DNA of 64,000 nucleotides from Dactylorhiza incarnata (Eukaryota > Streptophyta > Magnoliopsida > Asparagales > Orchidaceae), in contig JAWHQI010000228.1 in the NCBI GenBank assembly GCA_033032865.1, positions 4,192,501-4,256,500 of the forward strand, in the 5' to 3' direction. The notes beneath the pieces were generated by a model, which saw only the letters and a list, made by a program, of their open reading frames with translations, did no database searches and was not told the DNA's origin. A program made the position numbers and the translations under genes. Positions within the stretch are counted from its first letter, which is position 1. Each line of letters begins with the position of its first letter. Shown one piece after another: positions 10,425 through 21,826 of the stretch.

Positions 10425-11300
10425 GTAGAGCCTAAGAAGTTTGAAGAAGCCAACTTGTATCCATTCTGGATTCAGGCAATGCAGGAAGAACTTTTGCAAT
10501 ATAATTCAAGAGATGCAAAGTATGGAAGTTGGTGCCATGACCACAGGGACACAACATCATTGGCTCCAAATGGATCTTTAGAAACAAGATGGATGAAAAT
10601 GGGACAATCATCAAGAACAAGGCAAGGTTTGTTGCAAAGGGGTATAGGCAAGAGGAAGGAATAGACTTTGACCAAACCTTTTCCCCAGTTGCAAGGTTGG
10701 AGGCAATAAGGCTATTCCTTGCATATGCAGCCCATAAAGGATTCAATGTGTACCAGATGGATGTCAAATCAGCATTCCTAAATGGAAATCTGAAAGAGGA
10801 AGTCTATGTAGAGCAACCATCAGGTTTTGTCCATCCTACTCTTAAATCTCATGTTTATCTTCTTAGGAAAGCTCTATATGGTCTTAAGCAAGCCCCTAGG
10901 GCTTGGTATGAGACATTGTCTAGCTTTCTCATCAAGAACAAGTTCTTGAGGGGAAAGATAGATAGCATATTGTTTCTTAGGGAAACAAGGGGCAAGATTC
11001 TCTTAGTCCAAATATATGTTGATGACATAATATTTGGGTCTACTGATGACAACCTCTGCACAAGGTTTGCCAACCTAATGCAGGGGGAGTTTGAGATGAG
11101 CAGCATGGGAGAATTAAAGTACTTCTTAGGCCTCCAAGTGAGACAGTCTGTTGATGGGATATTTATATCTCAAACATAGTACACTAGGGAGCTAATTAAG
11201 AAGTTTGGAATGGATTCAGCCTACACCATGAAAACTCCCATGGGGTCCAACATTTCTCTAGACAAAGATGAGAAGGGCAAGGCCTTTGATGAATCCATGT
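10425..11300 (+). pseudogene. Copia A reverse transcriptase (RVT_2)
   Basis: The open stretch 10589-11179 holds [56 protein letters not shown] and the catalytic YVDDIIFGS at 11015-11041 (residues 143-151). A frameshift precedes it near 10500 and a TAG at 11177 interrupts FISQ-YTRELIKKFG. The catalytic Asp pair is intact, but the chain as a whole is not. Confidence 0.88.
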
Positions 11301-11304
11301 ACAG

Positions 11305-11950
11305 GTGCATCATTGGATCCCTGTTATATCTGACTGCATGCAGACAGATATTACGTATGCTACATGTGTGTGTGCTAGGTACCAGGCATGTCCTAAGGAA
11401 TCTCACTACACAGCTGTAAAGAGGATTCTGAGATACCTTAAAGGCAGCCAACATCTTGGCCTTTGGTACCCTAAGAACAACGATTTTGAACTAACTGGAT
11501 TTTCAGATGCAGATTTTGCAGGCTGCAAAGAAGACAAGAAAAGCACAAGTGGCACCTGTCAGTTCCTAGGAAGAAGATTGATCTCATGGAGCAGCAAAAA
11601 GCAAACCAGTGTGGCCATATCCACAGCTGAGTCAGAGTACATTGTTGCAGGAAGCTGTTGTGCACAGCTATTATGGATTCAACACCAGCTAGAGGACTAC
11701 AACCTCAAGGTAAGTAAATCTCCTCTTTATTGTGACTCATCCAGTGCTATCTCTATTACTAAGAATCCTGTGTCTCACAGCAGGACTAAGCCATAGAGAT
11801 AAGGTATCATTTTATATGAGAACATGTTGAATGTAATGATATCTGCCTTGAATTTGTCCCCACTGACAGTCAAGTGGTTGATATCTTCACAAAGCCATTG
11901 GATGAGGCCAAGTTTAATGCTTTCAAGATTGAACTAGGAATGTTAAATGT
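11305..11950 (+). pseudogene. Copia A RNase H and pol C-terminus
   Basis: The frame contains FSDADFAGCKEDKKSTSGTC, SWSSKKQTSVAISTAESEY and LYCDSSSAISI, the three acidic motifs of copia RNase H, all retained. A TAG follows SHSRTKP where copia B reads SHRRTKHIEIRYHF; the remaining C-terminus is recognisable in other frames up to about 11940. RNase H removes the RNA template during cDNA synthesis. Confidence 0.85.
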
Positions 11951-11956
11951 AGAATA

Positions 11957-12291
11957 GTACTCACATTGAGGGGGAGCTAGAAAGGGTTGTTCAAAATGAA
12001 CAAGATCAGCTATTAAAGATAATAGTTCTCAAATTGTGGGGGAGCAAGTTCCTGCTCAGGTTGAGGGGGAGTTGGCAAATGCTGCCTCCCAATCCCTCTA
12101 GGGTAAAATAGTTGAAGAAACCAGAAAGGGGGAGATGGCCAATGCTAAGACCATCTCAAAGTAAGCTTTGAGTGGATTGCTCTCTGAGCAATGTTATCAT
12201 GAATGTTATATATAGCATTTTCATGATATATTTTTGTTGTCCATGTACCTTAGCATTGAGAATGTTCTGCCTTCTTCAAATAGGGGGAGAT
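11957..12291 (+). promoter_or_regulatory. Copia A 3' untranslated region with repeated purine tracts
   Basis: No env-like frame is present. Purine runs of the form gaggggga or gtggggga recur at about 11969, 12038, 12065 and 12129 before the true polypurine tract AGGGGGAGA (12282-12290) directly before the 3' LTR. Confidence 0.75.
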
Positions 12292-13936
12292 TGTTGGAAA
12301 TATTGCCCTCAATATTTTCTTGATTTGAAGAGGCATCACTCACAATGTTAAGGACATATTGTATTTGATACATTCTAGTTTGTCTCAAGTAGTGTAAAGG
12401 GAGATTATATTCCATTCAATGGAATAGATTCAAAGGTGTGCTGTTTAAATCAGCTGAGAAGGCCTCACTGTATCAGCTAAACCGCTGAGAGAAGACCCGG
12501 AGCTACTGAGAAGGCATCTGGGCAAGCTGAGCTGAAGATAGATGAAACTTGGCATGTTCGTCGAACGCAGAATGAAGTTCTTCGAACGCAGAATGGAGTT
12601 CTTCGAACGAAGAAGGCTGTTCGTCGAACGCAGAGACAGGACAGAAGCAAACGTTGAGACTTGGCAAGTTCGTCGAACGTAGAATAGTGTTCATCGAATG
12701 AAGAATGCTGTTCGTGGAACGAAGAGGCAGGACAGAAGAAAATGCTGAGACTTGGCAAGTTCGTCGAACGCAGAGACGGGACAGAAGAAACCGCTGAGAC
12801 TTGGCGTGTTCGTCGAATGAAGAATGGAGTTCGTCGAACACAGTTTGACGAGTTCGTCGAATGCAGATAGCTGTTCGTCGAATGCAGGATCTTCTCTGCA
12901 GATCGACAGAATCTGCTGAGAAGAGGAAGCCTTCTCAGCCCAACCGCTGAGACAGTTCAAACGTGACATGGCGGGTTCTGCGGATGGTGCAAGCTGCAGA
13001 AAAGCATTGTAGGGTCCACCAATCACTACCACGCCTGTCAGAAGAATGATTAAGAGACGTTGAAGGTCGGGGATGTATAAAGCCAGAAGTTAGGACACTT
13101 GGGAAAATTGCTGGTCGAGTGCTAAAAAAAATTTACAATTCCATTGATGGCCAGAGCTCTCGTCTTTCTCCTCCTGCTTACTGAACAAGCAAGAAGAATC
13201 AGTGAGAAAAAAGAAAGCTCCTCTACAATAAGGAGCAAGGTGATCTTCCATCCTTCAACTGAAGAGGAAGATCAGTTTGTAGCTGCCATCTACATCTCCA
13301 GCTACAAGATAGCACAAGCTGTGCAGGAACTACAGAAGACTTCCACTCTCTGTTATCTGTTGTAGTAAGCTTCAAATACTCTTTTCAATAGGGCTATTGC
13401 CTGAGATTGTAAGGCTTGTTGGCCTGAGTTTGTAGGGATGAAGGCCTGAGCTTGTAGGGCTGTTTAGCCTGAGTTGTAGGGCATTATTTCCTGAGCTGTA
13501 GGAGGAGGATTCCTCTGAGGTAGGATCTGTGTGATCTGAGGTAGGGTTGTTTAGGCCTGAGATTGTAGGACCTGTTGTGGTCTGAGTTGTAGGATCAGTT
13601 GCTGATCTGAGGTAGGGTTGCTGTGCCTGAGGTAGGGTTTGGGAAAACCTAAGAGATCCTGAAGGATCTGTGCTGTAATATATTTTAGCTGAGTTTAGAG
13701 GAGTTGGCCCTGTCTAACACACTGTTAGAAGGGTGAAGGGGGAAAGTGGACTACCCATAGACACACTGTCTTGGGGAACCACTATACACACTTATGTGTT
13801 TTCTGTGTGTGCTTGACTACTTGCTTAGAATATCTTTAAACATTTAAATCAAACAAGTAAAAATCAAAAGACCTATTCACCCCCCCCCCCCCCCCCCCTC
13901 TAGGTGAATTAGTTCATATACCTATATAATCTTTCA
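12292..13936 (+). repeat. Copia A 3' LTR (1645 bp)
   Basis: It is collinear with 4504-6178, from TGTTGGAAATATTG to ATCTTTCA. Its TTCGTCGAA array (12556-12890) lacks at least two 21-bp units that are present in the 5' LTR. The C run is 19 long (13880-13898). The copies are close enough (roughly 93-96% by eye) for a fairly young insertion. Confidence 0.95.
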
Positions 13937-13941
13937 ATTAC
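13937..13941. repeat. TSD of copia A, right copy (attac)
   Basis: Exact match to 4499-4503. Confidence 0.95.
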
Positions 13942-14585
13942 AAGTTTCCAGACTCAACAAAAATAGGTCGGGCGGTCTAGCTCACCCAGGACGCTATCAA
14001 GGATTGATAGCAATCAAGGCTCAAGTACAGAAAGCAGGTCATGGCCTCTGATCACAGTCCGCATGGGCTTCTTCACACCTTAATACAAGATTTATTCTAA
14101 TCCAAATCCAGCACAACCGGATAATAAAGCCGCCAGACCGCGCGACATCCCTTTGATTCCTCTATCTGTATCCCGTCACCCCCCTGCCCAATTCTTCTGT
14201 ATGCAGGCAGGTGGTTATTCTTTCCCCACCTATTTGGGCAGCCCCCGAGCCAATAAATAAGGGGGTAATGTTCCCAAGGCATGGACACTCGAATCCAGGA
14301 GCTCGCTTGTAAGAGCTACGGTCTCGAGTTCTATTCTTTGCGGTTTGTTACTCGGCCGGCTTCTATTGCTCATCACTTGTAACCCGTTGTACTCAACTTT
14401 CTTAAATCAAAGGAAAGCCCATCATAGATGTGGCATTCACCGTGACGGGCGAAGTCTAGTTTTGACAGCAGTCATCGATCTAGGTAGTCTACAACAGCTA
14501 AGTCGATTGTAACCAACAACTCGCAGGCTCCTTTTCCTCTCGTTTCCTTAGTGTTGATCGGGGAGGTGCATTTTCAGCATCAATA
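13942..14585 (+). repeat. Gypsy C 5' LTR, remainder
   Basis: This segment aligns over its length, in opposite orientation, with 25991-26726. Shared blocks include gtcgggcggtct, caggcaggtggttatt, agcctataaatagggg-like text with a TATA box, tcaaaggaaagcccatca and cggaggtgca before the end. The 3' border is placed at CAATA (14585) by alignment to CAACA in D. The left end was cut by copia A. Confidence 0.75.
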
Positions 14586-15950
14586 GAAACTTGCGACCTT
14601 CATATATCAAGTTGTTGACGAACTCCTCGACAAAATGTCAGACAGATAGTTCGCCCCATGTGATCCCTTGGATCATAGCGATGACAGCTTGTGGGAGGCG
14701 TTAGAGCAGTCAAAACAAGAAGCCGGGCGGGCTCGGAAGCTGGACGATCAGCGATTAGAGGCAATCGATCAAGCCTTAGCCGCGCTTATGGAACGGTTAA
14801 CCTTTCAGCAAGCCGCTGTTAGCCCAGCGGTCATTCCAATTCCTCCTCCCCCTCCATATCCATTGCCTCAAGCCGCCAATCCTCAACTATCTCAGACCGA
14901 TATTATAGCTCGGCAAGGCTTCTTCTGAGAAGCCGCTCGGGATATCCCGGAGCGGGCCCTCGACTTCCAGGGGCGACCTCTGCCGCAGCTCGCTTCTCCT
15001 ATCCAGCGGCCTGTCCTCAGTTTGCCACCGCTATTGCATCTTGTTATCTCCTCCCTCCTCTTTATGAAGATGCAGAGGAGCCTTCTCCATTCATTGACGA
15101 AATTTGGGGAGAGCCAGCTCCAAATAATTTCAGGGAACCTCGCCTGCCTACCTATAATGGGGAATCCGATGAGCGGCTCATTTCCAAGCTTTTGAATCAG
15201 TTGTTGCCCTAAGAACCCTTACTGATGCCACAAAATGTAAACTCTCGTAACATCCTTTGATGGACAAGCGAGGGAGTGGTTTTATGGGTTGTGCCCTCAA
15301 TCCATCAGTTGTTTTGCTGAGTTGCGTAAAGAATTTCTTTTAAGATTCTCTACCTCGAAGAAAATGAAAAGTGGCCCAGCGGCCCTATTTGAAATCAAGC
15401 AGCGAGAAGATGAGACATGGGCTCATTTTGTGGATCAATTTCAGAAAGAAATCATGGAAATCCAAAACGTTGACCAAGAATTGTATAGAGTTGCACTGAT
15501 CAACAACCTAAGAGAGGGGCCACTCAAATTTGAAGCCAACATACTGGAACCAAAAATTACCAGGAATTGATCAGCCTAGCGAATATGTTTATCAGGGGAG
15601 AAAAGAGCAACCCAGGTTATGTCGCTAAGCTGCTCAATGACAAAGATCCATCCATTTCGTCTTCTGCTTATCACCAGTAATATCATCATCCACCCCGACT
15701 AGATTTCAAACCACATGCTCAGAGGGGAAGAAATTTTAGGCACAAGCAACTCTCTTTTGGCCATCAACGATTTCAGGAGAAGAAACCACCGTTGGCCACC
15801 GCACCCATTACATCCATGTTGATTCTGCAAATAATGCATGTGTATCTGCCACAATACGACTCGCCTTCGCCTAAAGTCGCTCCATCCATCCAATAAGATG
15901 ATTCTCAGGAATCCTTCACCCCACTCAATGTCTCTATGGATGAGGGCGTC
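14586..15950 (+). pseudogene. Gypsy C leader and gag N-terminal/capsid part
   Basis: A frame at 14668-14928 (MDHSDDSLWEALEQ..., Pro-rich end) is the gag N-terminus. After several stops and frame changes, 15270-15570 carries a retrotransposon_gag capsid segment: GQAREWFYGLCPQSI, FAELRKEFLLRFST, LFEIKQREDETWAHFVDQF, YRVALINNLREGPLKFEA. This resembles gypsy elements of the Tat/Athila side, judged with its CHHC finger further on. The gag is split by copia B at 15955 and continues at 25514. Confidence 0.75.
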
Positions 15951-15955
15951 CAAAT
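15951..15955. repeat. TSD of copia B, left copy (caaat)
   Basis: caaat directly precedes the 5' LTR and recurs at 25509-25513 directly after the 3' LTR. Confidence 0.93.
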
Positions 15956-16104
15956 TTTTGGGAATCTTGCCCTCATGATTCCTGATTTGGAGAAGTCACC
16001 AATTCAAGAGAACTTCACTATATATTTGATTATCCTCTTAGCTTTATCATTTCAGTAAAAGATAAGAAGAGATGTCCAGTACTTCAATAACCTGCCTATG
16101 TATA

Positions 16105-16860
16105 ATTTCATCTAAAAAGGCTGGACATATCATCGACAAGTATAGGCACATCATTGAAATGATGGGCAAAGCAAAGAATGATGACTGTGTTTGTGTCGTC
16201 GAAAAGGATCAAACATATCATCGACAACTGCAGGCATATCGTCAACAACATGCAGAGCAAGGCAGAATGGTGATATCATTGTGACATCTACACAACGATA
16301 TCAGAAAGTCGAAGATGAAGATGAAGACTCAAAGATGTGGTCGTCAAGAAGCCTTGACGTCGATAAGGCTAAGTCAGAATGAATGTCGTTGAAAAGGCAA
16401 AGGGAAGATCAGTGTCGAAGATATCATAGACAAGAAACTGTATCGTCGATAAGGCCAAAGAAGAACAGATATCGTCGTGAAGAAGCATTGTTGCTGAAGA
16501 GGCTAAGTAAGATTGATGACAACTACATCGTCGTAAAGAAGGCGTGACGTCGAGAAAACTGAAGAAGGTCAGCTGAAGATAAGCAGTTGCTAAAGTATAG
16601 TCTGTCGAAATGATATCACTTATGTTGTCGACAAGATAAAGTTGTTATAGCGACATCGAGCAGACAAGAAAATTGCGATGACATCAGTTAGATGACTTCA
16701 TGTCGTCTTAAGTACGAAGGCAGAAGAGATTTCATGTATCGTCGAAATATCACTATTTGATGAAGAATTGAAGAAGTAACCAGCTCAAGACATCGACAAA
16801 TCCTGTCATCGAGATATTGTCCATGTCGTCGTAACATTGGAAATATCGTCAGACAGATTC
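16105..16860. repeat. TCGTCGA-type degenerate array in copia B U3
   Basis: Variants atcgtcgaaa, gtcgtcgaaaagg, cgtcgataagg, catcgacaag and gacgtcgag are spread over about 750 bp without one fixed period. Several sites reading catcta, catcga or ttga here read cgtcga in the 3' LTR (23750-24500), as expected from loss of CG by deamination. Confidence 0.75.
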
Positions 16861-16988
16861 AAAAGTAGCCGGACGCGCTGTCAGCAATTAATGTTGTCGC
16901 CTGATTGTCCAATCAGCGCATGCCCTTGAGGGATGCGCGTCTGTAAGAGAAGGAAATTATAGGAGACCGTTAAGCGGCCACTCTCTCA

Positions 16989-16996
16989 TATAAAAG
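16989..16996 (+). promoter_or_regulatory. TATA box of copia B 5' LTR
   Basis: TATAAAAG follows ctctctca and lies downstream of the motif array. The 3' LTR has TATAAAAT at 24638-24645. Confidence 0.6.
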
Positions 16997-17284
16997 GGAA
17001 CATTGTATGCCCTAAGAACTAAATTTTTCTTGGAACTTAAGAAAATCCCGCCAATTATTTTTATAGAACAGTACCGGCGGTGATAAGCAATACCAAGAAC
17101 TGAGAATGAATTATTCGCCATCAGAGTTTTCAGTCAAGCTTCATCGACTGAGAAGACCGTTCTAGAGAAAAGAAAACTTGAAGAAGATTTGTTCTCTCAA
17201 GAGTCAGAATCAGAGGCATCTTCTTCAAGAAAAGAAGCCAATCCTCACTAGGCAGAAGAACTCATTGTAATACTTTTATTATAA

Positions 17285-17620
17285 AGGCTTGCGGGCAAAA
17301 AACGGTAGATCTATTCTTAGATCAGTGTGTCGAGCTTGAGGTCTTGAGATCTGCGAGGCTTGAGTCCTAGGGCAGAGGGACTTGCGGGTCCATACTTGTC
17401 AAGCTTGCGGGCTCGGGGGCAGTGAAGGGGCTTGCGCGCCTAGGCTGCTGGAAATTGAGGGTTCAAGGCACAGGACTTGCGGGGCTGTGTTGTGTAGGGC
17501 TTGAGGGCCTGAGTGTCATGCTTACGGGCTCGGGTGCAGTGAAGGGGCTTGAGGGCCTAGGCTGTATGGACTTGCTGGTCCGTGTTGTAAGGCTTGTGGG
17601 CCAGAAACTTTGGTGGAGTT
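17285..17620 (+). repeat. 'gcttgcgggc' degenerate repeats, copia B R/U5
   Basis: G-rich phrases gcttgcgggc, cttgagggcct and acttgcgggtcc alternate every 15-30 bp. The 3' LTR has the same block at about 24935-25250. The block occupies the same place as the 'cctgag-ttgtaggg' block of copia A. Confidence 0.7.
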
Positions 17621-17851
17621 TTCCGAGCCTAGCACACTGCTAGATAGGCTCAGGGGGGCAGAAGACTACTCAAGACACCCGGTCTTAAGGAACCTCTATA
17701 CATCTATTTTTGTGTGCTGTGTTTTTCTTCGTTCTCTTTGCACTGCGATTTCACTAAAGTAAACTTTCACAAAAGATTTTAAAAGAGTAAAAAATGAACA
17801 AGAATCACCTAACCCCCCTCCCCCCCTTGTGATTGTTCTATAACCAACAAG

Positions 17852-17863
17852 TGGTATCAAAGC
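17852..17863 (+). promoter_or_regulatory. Primer binding site of copia B
   Basis: TGGTATCAAAGC starts two bases after the LTR end and matches the iMet-tRNA complement TGGTATCAGAGC with one change. Confidence 0.85.
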
Positions 17864-17919
17864 GAGGTTGATCAAGAAAGCGACTTAACCGTCAGATCTA
17901 GATCGTAGAACAATCCAAT

Positions 17920-18768
17920 ATGGCTGGAGGTGATCAACATCGAGAGATGAGAGCCATGAAACTCCCAATCTGCACTAAGGAGAACTTTCCTATCTGGAAG
18001 GAAAGAGTAAGGTTGTTCATGGAGGCGGCTGGTCCAAGAATCTACATAACTGTTCAAGAGGGCCCCTTTATTCCATTGATAGCATCCACTATTGATCCAA
18101 CGAGGATGGTGGCAAAGAAGTATACATACGTGACCAAGGATGAACTGACCTTGGCAAGTCTGGATAAAAGGGCACATAATGTAATTGTAAGTGCCTTTGA
18201 TGATTCAACCCTCCAGAATCTTATTCACTGCAAGACAGCCAAGGAGATGTGGGATTCTCTGATCGTCTACATGGAGGTTACTGAAGAGGTAAGGGACGAT
18301 AGAAAATCCCTCCTTAATCAGGAGTATGAAGCCTTCAAGCAAGGCAAGAGTGAAACCATCTCAAGCTGTTATGAGAGGATTTTCAAGATAGTGAATGGAC
18401 TGAAAAATTATGGCAGAGACTTCACAAACTCTGACCTAAATGATAAATTCCTTATATCTCTCTCTAAAGAATGGGATATAAAGATTTGTGCCAGCAGAGA
18501 GATGGGTCAGCTGGGCATCTTAGAGCCCAAGAATCTATATGGGAAGCTGTTATCCCATGAACTTCAGCTCAATACCAGGAAAGCTGAAGAGGATAGCTCG
18601 AAGGGGAGTTCTAGAGAGAGATCTATGGCTCTCAAAGTTGAGAATAGAAGAAGGTTCAGGTACAAGACTCCTGCTTACCAGAACAAGGAAGAAAGCAGTG
18701 AAGGATCTGATGCCAACACATCATACTCCAATGACACTGACAAAGAGATGGTCCTTCTCTCTAAATAG
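17920..18768 (+). pseudogene. gag: Copia B gag, N-terminal part
   Basis: The 282-aa frame starts at the first ATG after the primer site. It carries the UBN2-type domain seen in copia A: MKLPICTKENFPIWKERVRL near residue 10, PRIYITVQEGPFI near 37, TAKEMWDSLIVYMEVTEEVR near 107, NDKFLISLSKEWDIKI near 175. It ends with a TAG where copia A reads on into RQFKKMMRR, so this is a C-to-T stop in gag and not a natural terminus. Confidence 0.85.
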
Positions 18769-19779
18769 TTCAAGAAGCTAATAACCAGAAGAAGGAGAGA
18801 CAACTACAGACCCACCTCCTCAAGCTCAAGAAGATCTGATCAACATGACAGGCCCAACTCCTCAAGGGAGAACAGGTACAGGTCAAAACCTAGTAAATTT
18901 GATTTGGCTAACACTATCTGGTACTCCTACAATAAAACAGGTCATATAGCTGCTGACTCCTCTTCCAAGATAAGGGAATCAAGGAACAATGAAGATAGAA
19001 GAAGGTCTAAGGACAGTAAGAGACCTGAAAGAGGGTTTGTAGCAAAGAAAGTCAGAACTTTAAGTGATTCTGACTCAAGCTCCTCAGATACTGAGGAAGA
19101 AGCACTGATTGGACTAATGGCCATAAAGGAAGAGAACCAGGAGGATACCTCTTCTGGGAAGGTACCCATCAGAGCCCATTTGTCTGCCTATGATTCTGAA
19201 TCAGTGACAGACTCTTTGCATGATAGTGAGAGTATGTCTGCAGTCAACAACACTGACTCAAGATCTCAATATGATATTGAGGCTGACCTAATAAAGCGGT
19301 ACAAGGCTTTATGGAAAGCCTTCAAGAACTGCAAGAAACTCCACAAAGTCCAGACCAAGGAGTCAAATTCCTTGAGGACTTTCCAATCTGAACTCAAAGG
19401 GACAGCTGAAATGCTGGATGAAATGAGCAAAGAAATGGATAGACTCAAGGAGTCCATAAAGCTTAAAAATGCTGAATTAGGTCAGAAGAACAAGATCATT
19501 AAGAATCTTGAAGAAATGTTGCTGCCTGAGAAGAAATTGTCTGCTAGCCTTTCTATGCCCAAGACAGTTAGACCCATTGTTGATACCTTCTCTGGATCAT
19601 TCAGAGCTGGTGTAGGTCTCAATAAGAAAACTATCAAGGGCAAAGATCCTAAGGATCAAACTTCTGAAAAGAATGAGCAAGCATCAGGTTCCTCTGTCCT
19701 TGGATCCATAGCAACAACCCTCAATAGAAAGGGAATGGCTGCCCCCATAGATCCAGTTCCCAGGAGTGTGAAAAAATAG
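18769..19779 (+). pseudogene. Copia B gag, middle part with lost knuckle
   Basis: The open stretch 18904-19779 (291 aa) begins at the position of the first zinc knuckle, but all its cysteines are replaced (WYSYNKTGHIAADS in place of the CYCC...C pattern of copia A); only the His remains. An acidic Ser-rich part and a coiled-coil region follow (LIKRYKALWKAFKNCKKLHK near residue 128; repeated Leu/Met heptads to about 205). It ends at TAG 19777-19779, after which the same frame continues. Confidence 0.75.
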
Positions 19780-20091
19780 GTGATGAGACCTACTCCACCT
19801 GACTCTCACACCTGCAAGGTGCACCCAAGACCTGTTGAGTCAGTTATCTTCCCTCCTGCTCACCATCACTCCCACTCTTCTCAAATGGTGAAGCAGAAGA
19901 GAAGGTACAATAGGTATGGATGCTGGTGTTGTGGGAAAGTAGGACACTTTGCCCTGGACTGTTGGTTCAACCCAACAGGATCCAATGCAAAGAAAATGCA
20001 GAATACTCAATGGAGTAGGAATCCATTTTATCCATCTAACAGGAACCAAGGACCCAATCTGAATTGGGTACCTAAGGGAAATTAATTTTTC
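19780..20091 (+). pseudogene. Copia B gag C-terminus with second zinc knuckle
   Basis: The frame carries an intact CCHC knuckle CWCCGKVGHFALDC and ends in NWVPKGN, matching the end of the copia A frame at 8799. The segment is the direct continuation of the preceding gag piece after one stop codon. Confidence 0.8.
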
Positions 20092-20934
20092 TTGCAGGTA
20101 TGTCCAACTGCCAACCAATCTCCAATTTGGTATTTGGACGGTGGATGCTCCAGGAACATGACTGGAGTCAGAAAGTATCTAAGAAACTTCATCCCTGTGG
20201 AGAATGGACCAACTGTGATATTTGGAGGTTCAGAAAAAGGGATGACTAAAGGTTATGGTAATATCTCTAATGGTTTAGTTACCATCACAAGGGTAGCTTA
20301 TGTTGAGGGATTGAAACATAATCTCAGAAGCATAAGTCAACTTTGTGATCTAGGATTTATAATTACCTTCCACAAGGATAAGTGCTTAATCAAGAAGTCC
20401 TTAGAGTCTGAAGCTGTCTTGACTAGCACTAGGAGTGGTAACATTTATTGCCTAAAATTTCTTAATGTAAATTCCTCCATGCCTATATGTCTTGTAGCTG
20501 ATGACAAGGAAGCTCTATGTGTTCAATGGAACAAGAGACTCGCACACATTAACTATAAGACCATAAGCAAGCTTTTCTCACAAAACTTGGTTAGAAATGG
20601 ACCTAATATTAAATGCATCAAGGAAGGTCCTTATCAAGCCTGCCAACTTGGGAAGCAGACAAGGACATGCCTTAAAAGCATATCTGACAAAGACTCCTTC
20701 AGATGCTTATTTCTATTACACATGGATCTGTTTGGTCCAATGTCAATTCTCATCTTGGGAGGGAAGGCTTACACCCTGGTGATAGTTGATGACTACTCAA
20801 GGTTCACTTGGGAATTCTTCCTTAAAAGGAAGTCAGATACCATAGACATCTTAAAGAACTTGGTCAAGCAAATCCAGAATGAGATGGACTGTACTGTGGT
20901 CAGATTTAAAAGTTACCATGGTACAGAATTTTAG
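20092..20934 (+). pseudogene. Copia B protease, GAG-pre-integrase and integrase N-terminal half
   Basis: The 280-aa open frame has the copia protease active-site block WYLDGGCSRNMTG near residue 14 (family form D-S-G-C-S-R-H-M-T-G, so Ser and His differ). VAYVEGLKHNLRSISQLCDL follows, then the pre-integrase HHCC region (RLAHINYKTISKLFSQNLV, ACQLGKQTR), and the first integrase Asp in LLHMDLFGPM. The second Asp position reads FKSYHGTEF, so the catalytic Asp is replaced by Tyr. A TAG ends the frame. Confidence 0.85.
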
Positions 20935-21268
20935 CCAGGATCTATGACAGAATTCTGCCAAGAACTGGGTATCTCCCAATAATTTTCCTCTCCTAGAACT
21001 CCTCAACAAAATGGGGTTGCAGAAAGGAAAAACAGAACCTTGATAGAGGCAAGTAGTACAATGCTATGTGATTCCTCCCTTCTAGAATATTTCTAGGCAG
21101 AGTCTGTGAACACTGCTTGTCATGTGATAAACAGGGCCTCCATCACCAAAGATCACTAAAAGTAAATGCTATGTACTTAATAATGGAAAGGTCAAGCTAA
21201 CTAAGTTTGCTGAGAAAAGCAGTGAGGGTATTTTTGTTGGCTACAGCTCTCATAGCAAGGCCTATAGA
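20935..21268 (+). pseudogene. Copia B integrase, broken central part
   Basis: The catalytic Glu block is readable (PQQNGVAERKNRTLIEA, about 21001-21050) but is flanked by three stop codons and a deletion near 21150-21165 that removes part of the core found in copia A. Confidence 0.7.
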
Positions 21269-21826
21269 GTGTACAACATCAATACCCAAGCAGTGGAAGA
21301 ATCTGTACATCTGGCATTTGATGAGACTAGCCTTATACATAAGGGTTGGTCTAGTTCTCTAGTGAACGCAGGTACAGTGGAGAGAATGGAGAAGTTATCC
21401 AATGAAGGCAATGCTGGCACCTCACTCAGAAATAAGAATCAGTCAGCGATAGTTGAAATCGAGGAAGAAATTGCAGAAAGTCCAGAAATAGCTGAAGAAA
21501 TCCAACCTGAAGAAATGCAACCTGAAGAAGTTGCTAATGCAGAAGTGCCCAGAATACTACCAATTGCCTTGAGACAAATGAGAGATCATCCCCAAGAGCA
21601 GATAATAGGAAATGTCAACCAAGGTGTGCTGAAAAGGAGTAGAGCTGCAAATGAAGCATTGTACTTGAGTTTTCTCTCTCAAATTGAACCCAAGAAATTT
21701 GAGGAAGCAAATCAGGATCCATTTTGGATTGCAGCAATGCAGGAGGAACTGAACCAATTTAAGAGATGCAAAGTTTGGAAACTGGTTCCAAGACCCCAAG
21801 GACAGAACATCATAGGAACTAAATAG
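21269..21826 (+). pseudogene. Copia B integrase C-terminal region to RT N-terminus
   Basis: The 185-aa frame has VEESVHLAFDETSLIHKGWS, an acidic Glu-rich linker with repeats of PEEMQ/PEEV, QMRDHPQEQIIGNVNQGVLK, and the RT start FWIAAMQEELNQFKRCKVWK LVPRPQG. It ends at TAG where the conserved residue is Trp, a G-to-A change. Confidence 0.8.

Larger units (their letters stand above)
4504..13936 (+). mobile_element. Copia element A (SIRE-like), complete but decayed
   Basis: This is a full Ty1/copia element of about 9.4 kb: 5' LTR, iMet-type primer site, gag with two CCHC knuckles and a coiled-coil region, protease remnant, integrase, reverse transcriptase, RNase H, polypurine tract and 3' LTR, flanked by the TSD attac. 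The domain order IN before RT defines copia; the long LTRs and extended gag point to the SIRE/Maximus lineage by family knowledge. All ORFs are interrupted by stops or frameshifts, so it is not autonomous now. It inserted a few bases inside the 5' LTR of gypsy C. It is a sister of copia B (alignable gag and RT). Confidence 0.93.
15956..17849 (+). repeat. Copia B 5' LTR (1894 bp)
   Basis: It starts TTTTGGGAATC (the 3' copy has TGTTGGGAATC, so one base has changed) and ends ACCAACA. U3 holds a TCGTCGA-type array (about 16105-16860), then TATAAAAG (16989-16996). R/U5 has 'gcttgcgggc' repeats (about 17285-17620) and a broken C run (17814-17826). Confidence 0.93.

Noticed and set aside
11957..12291. 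Envelope-like ORF downstream of pol, as in some SIRE elements (also 23248-23603)
   Set aside because: Both stretches are short, full of stops and purine tracts; no membrane or coiled-coil frame is present.
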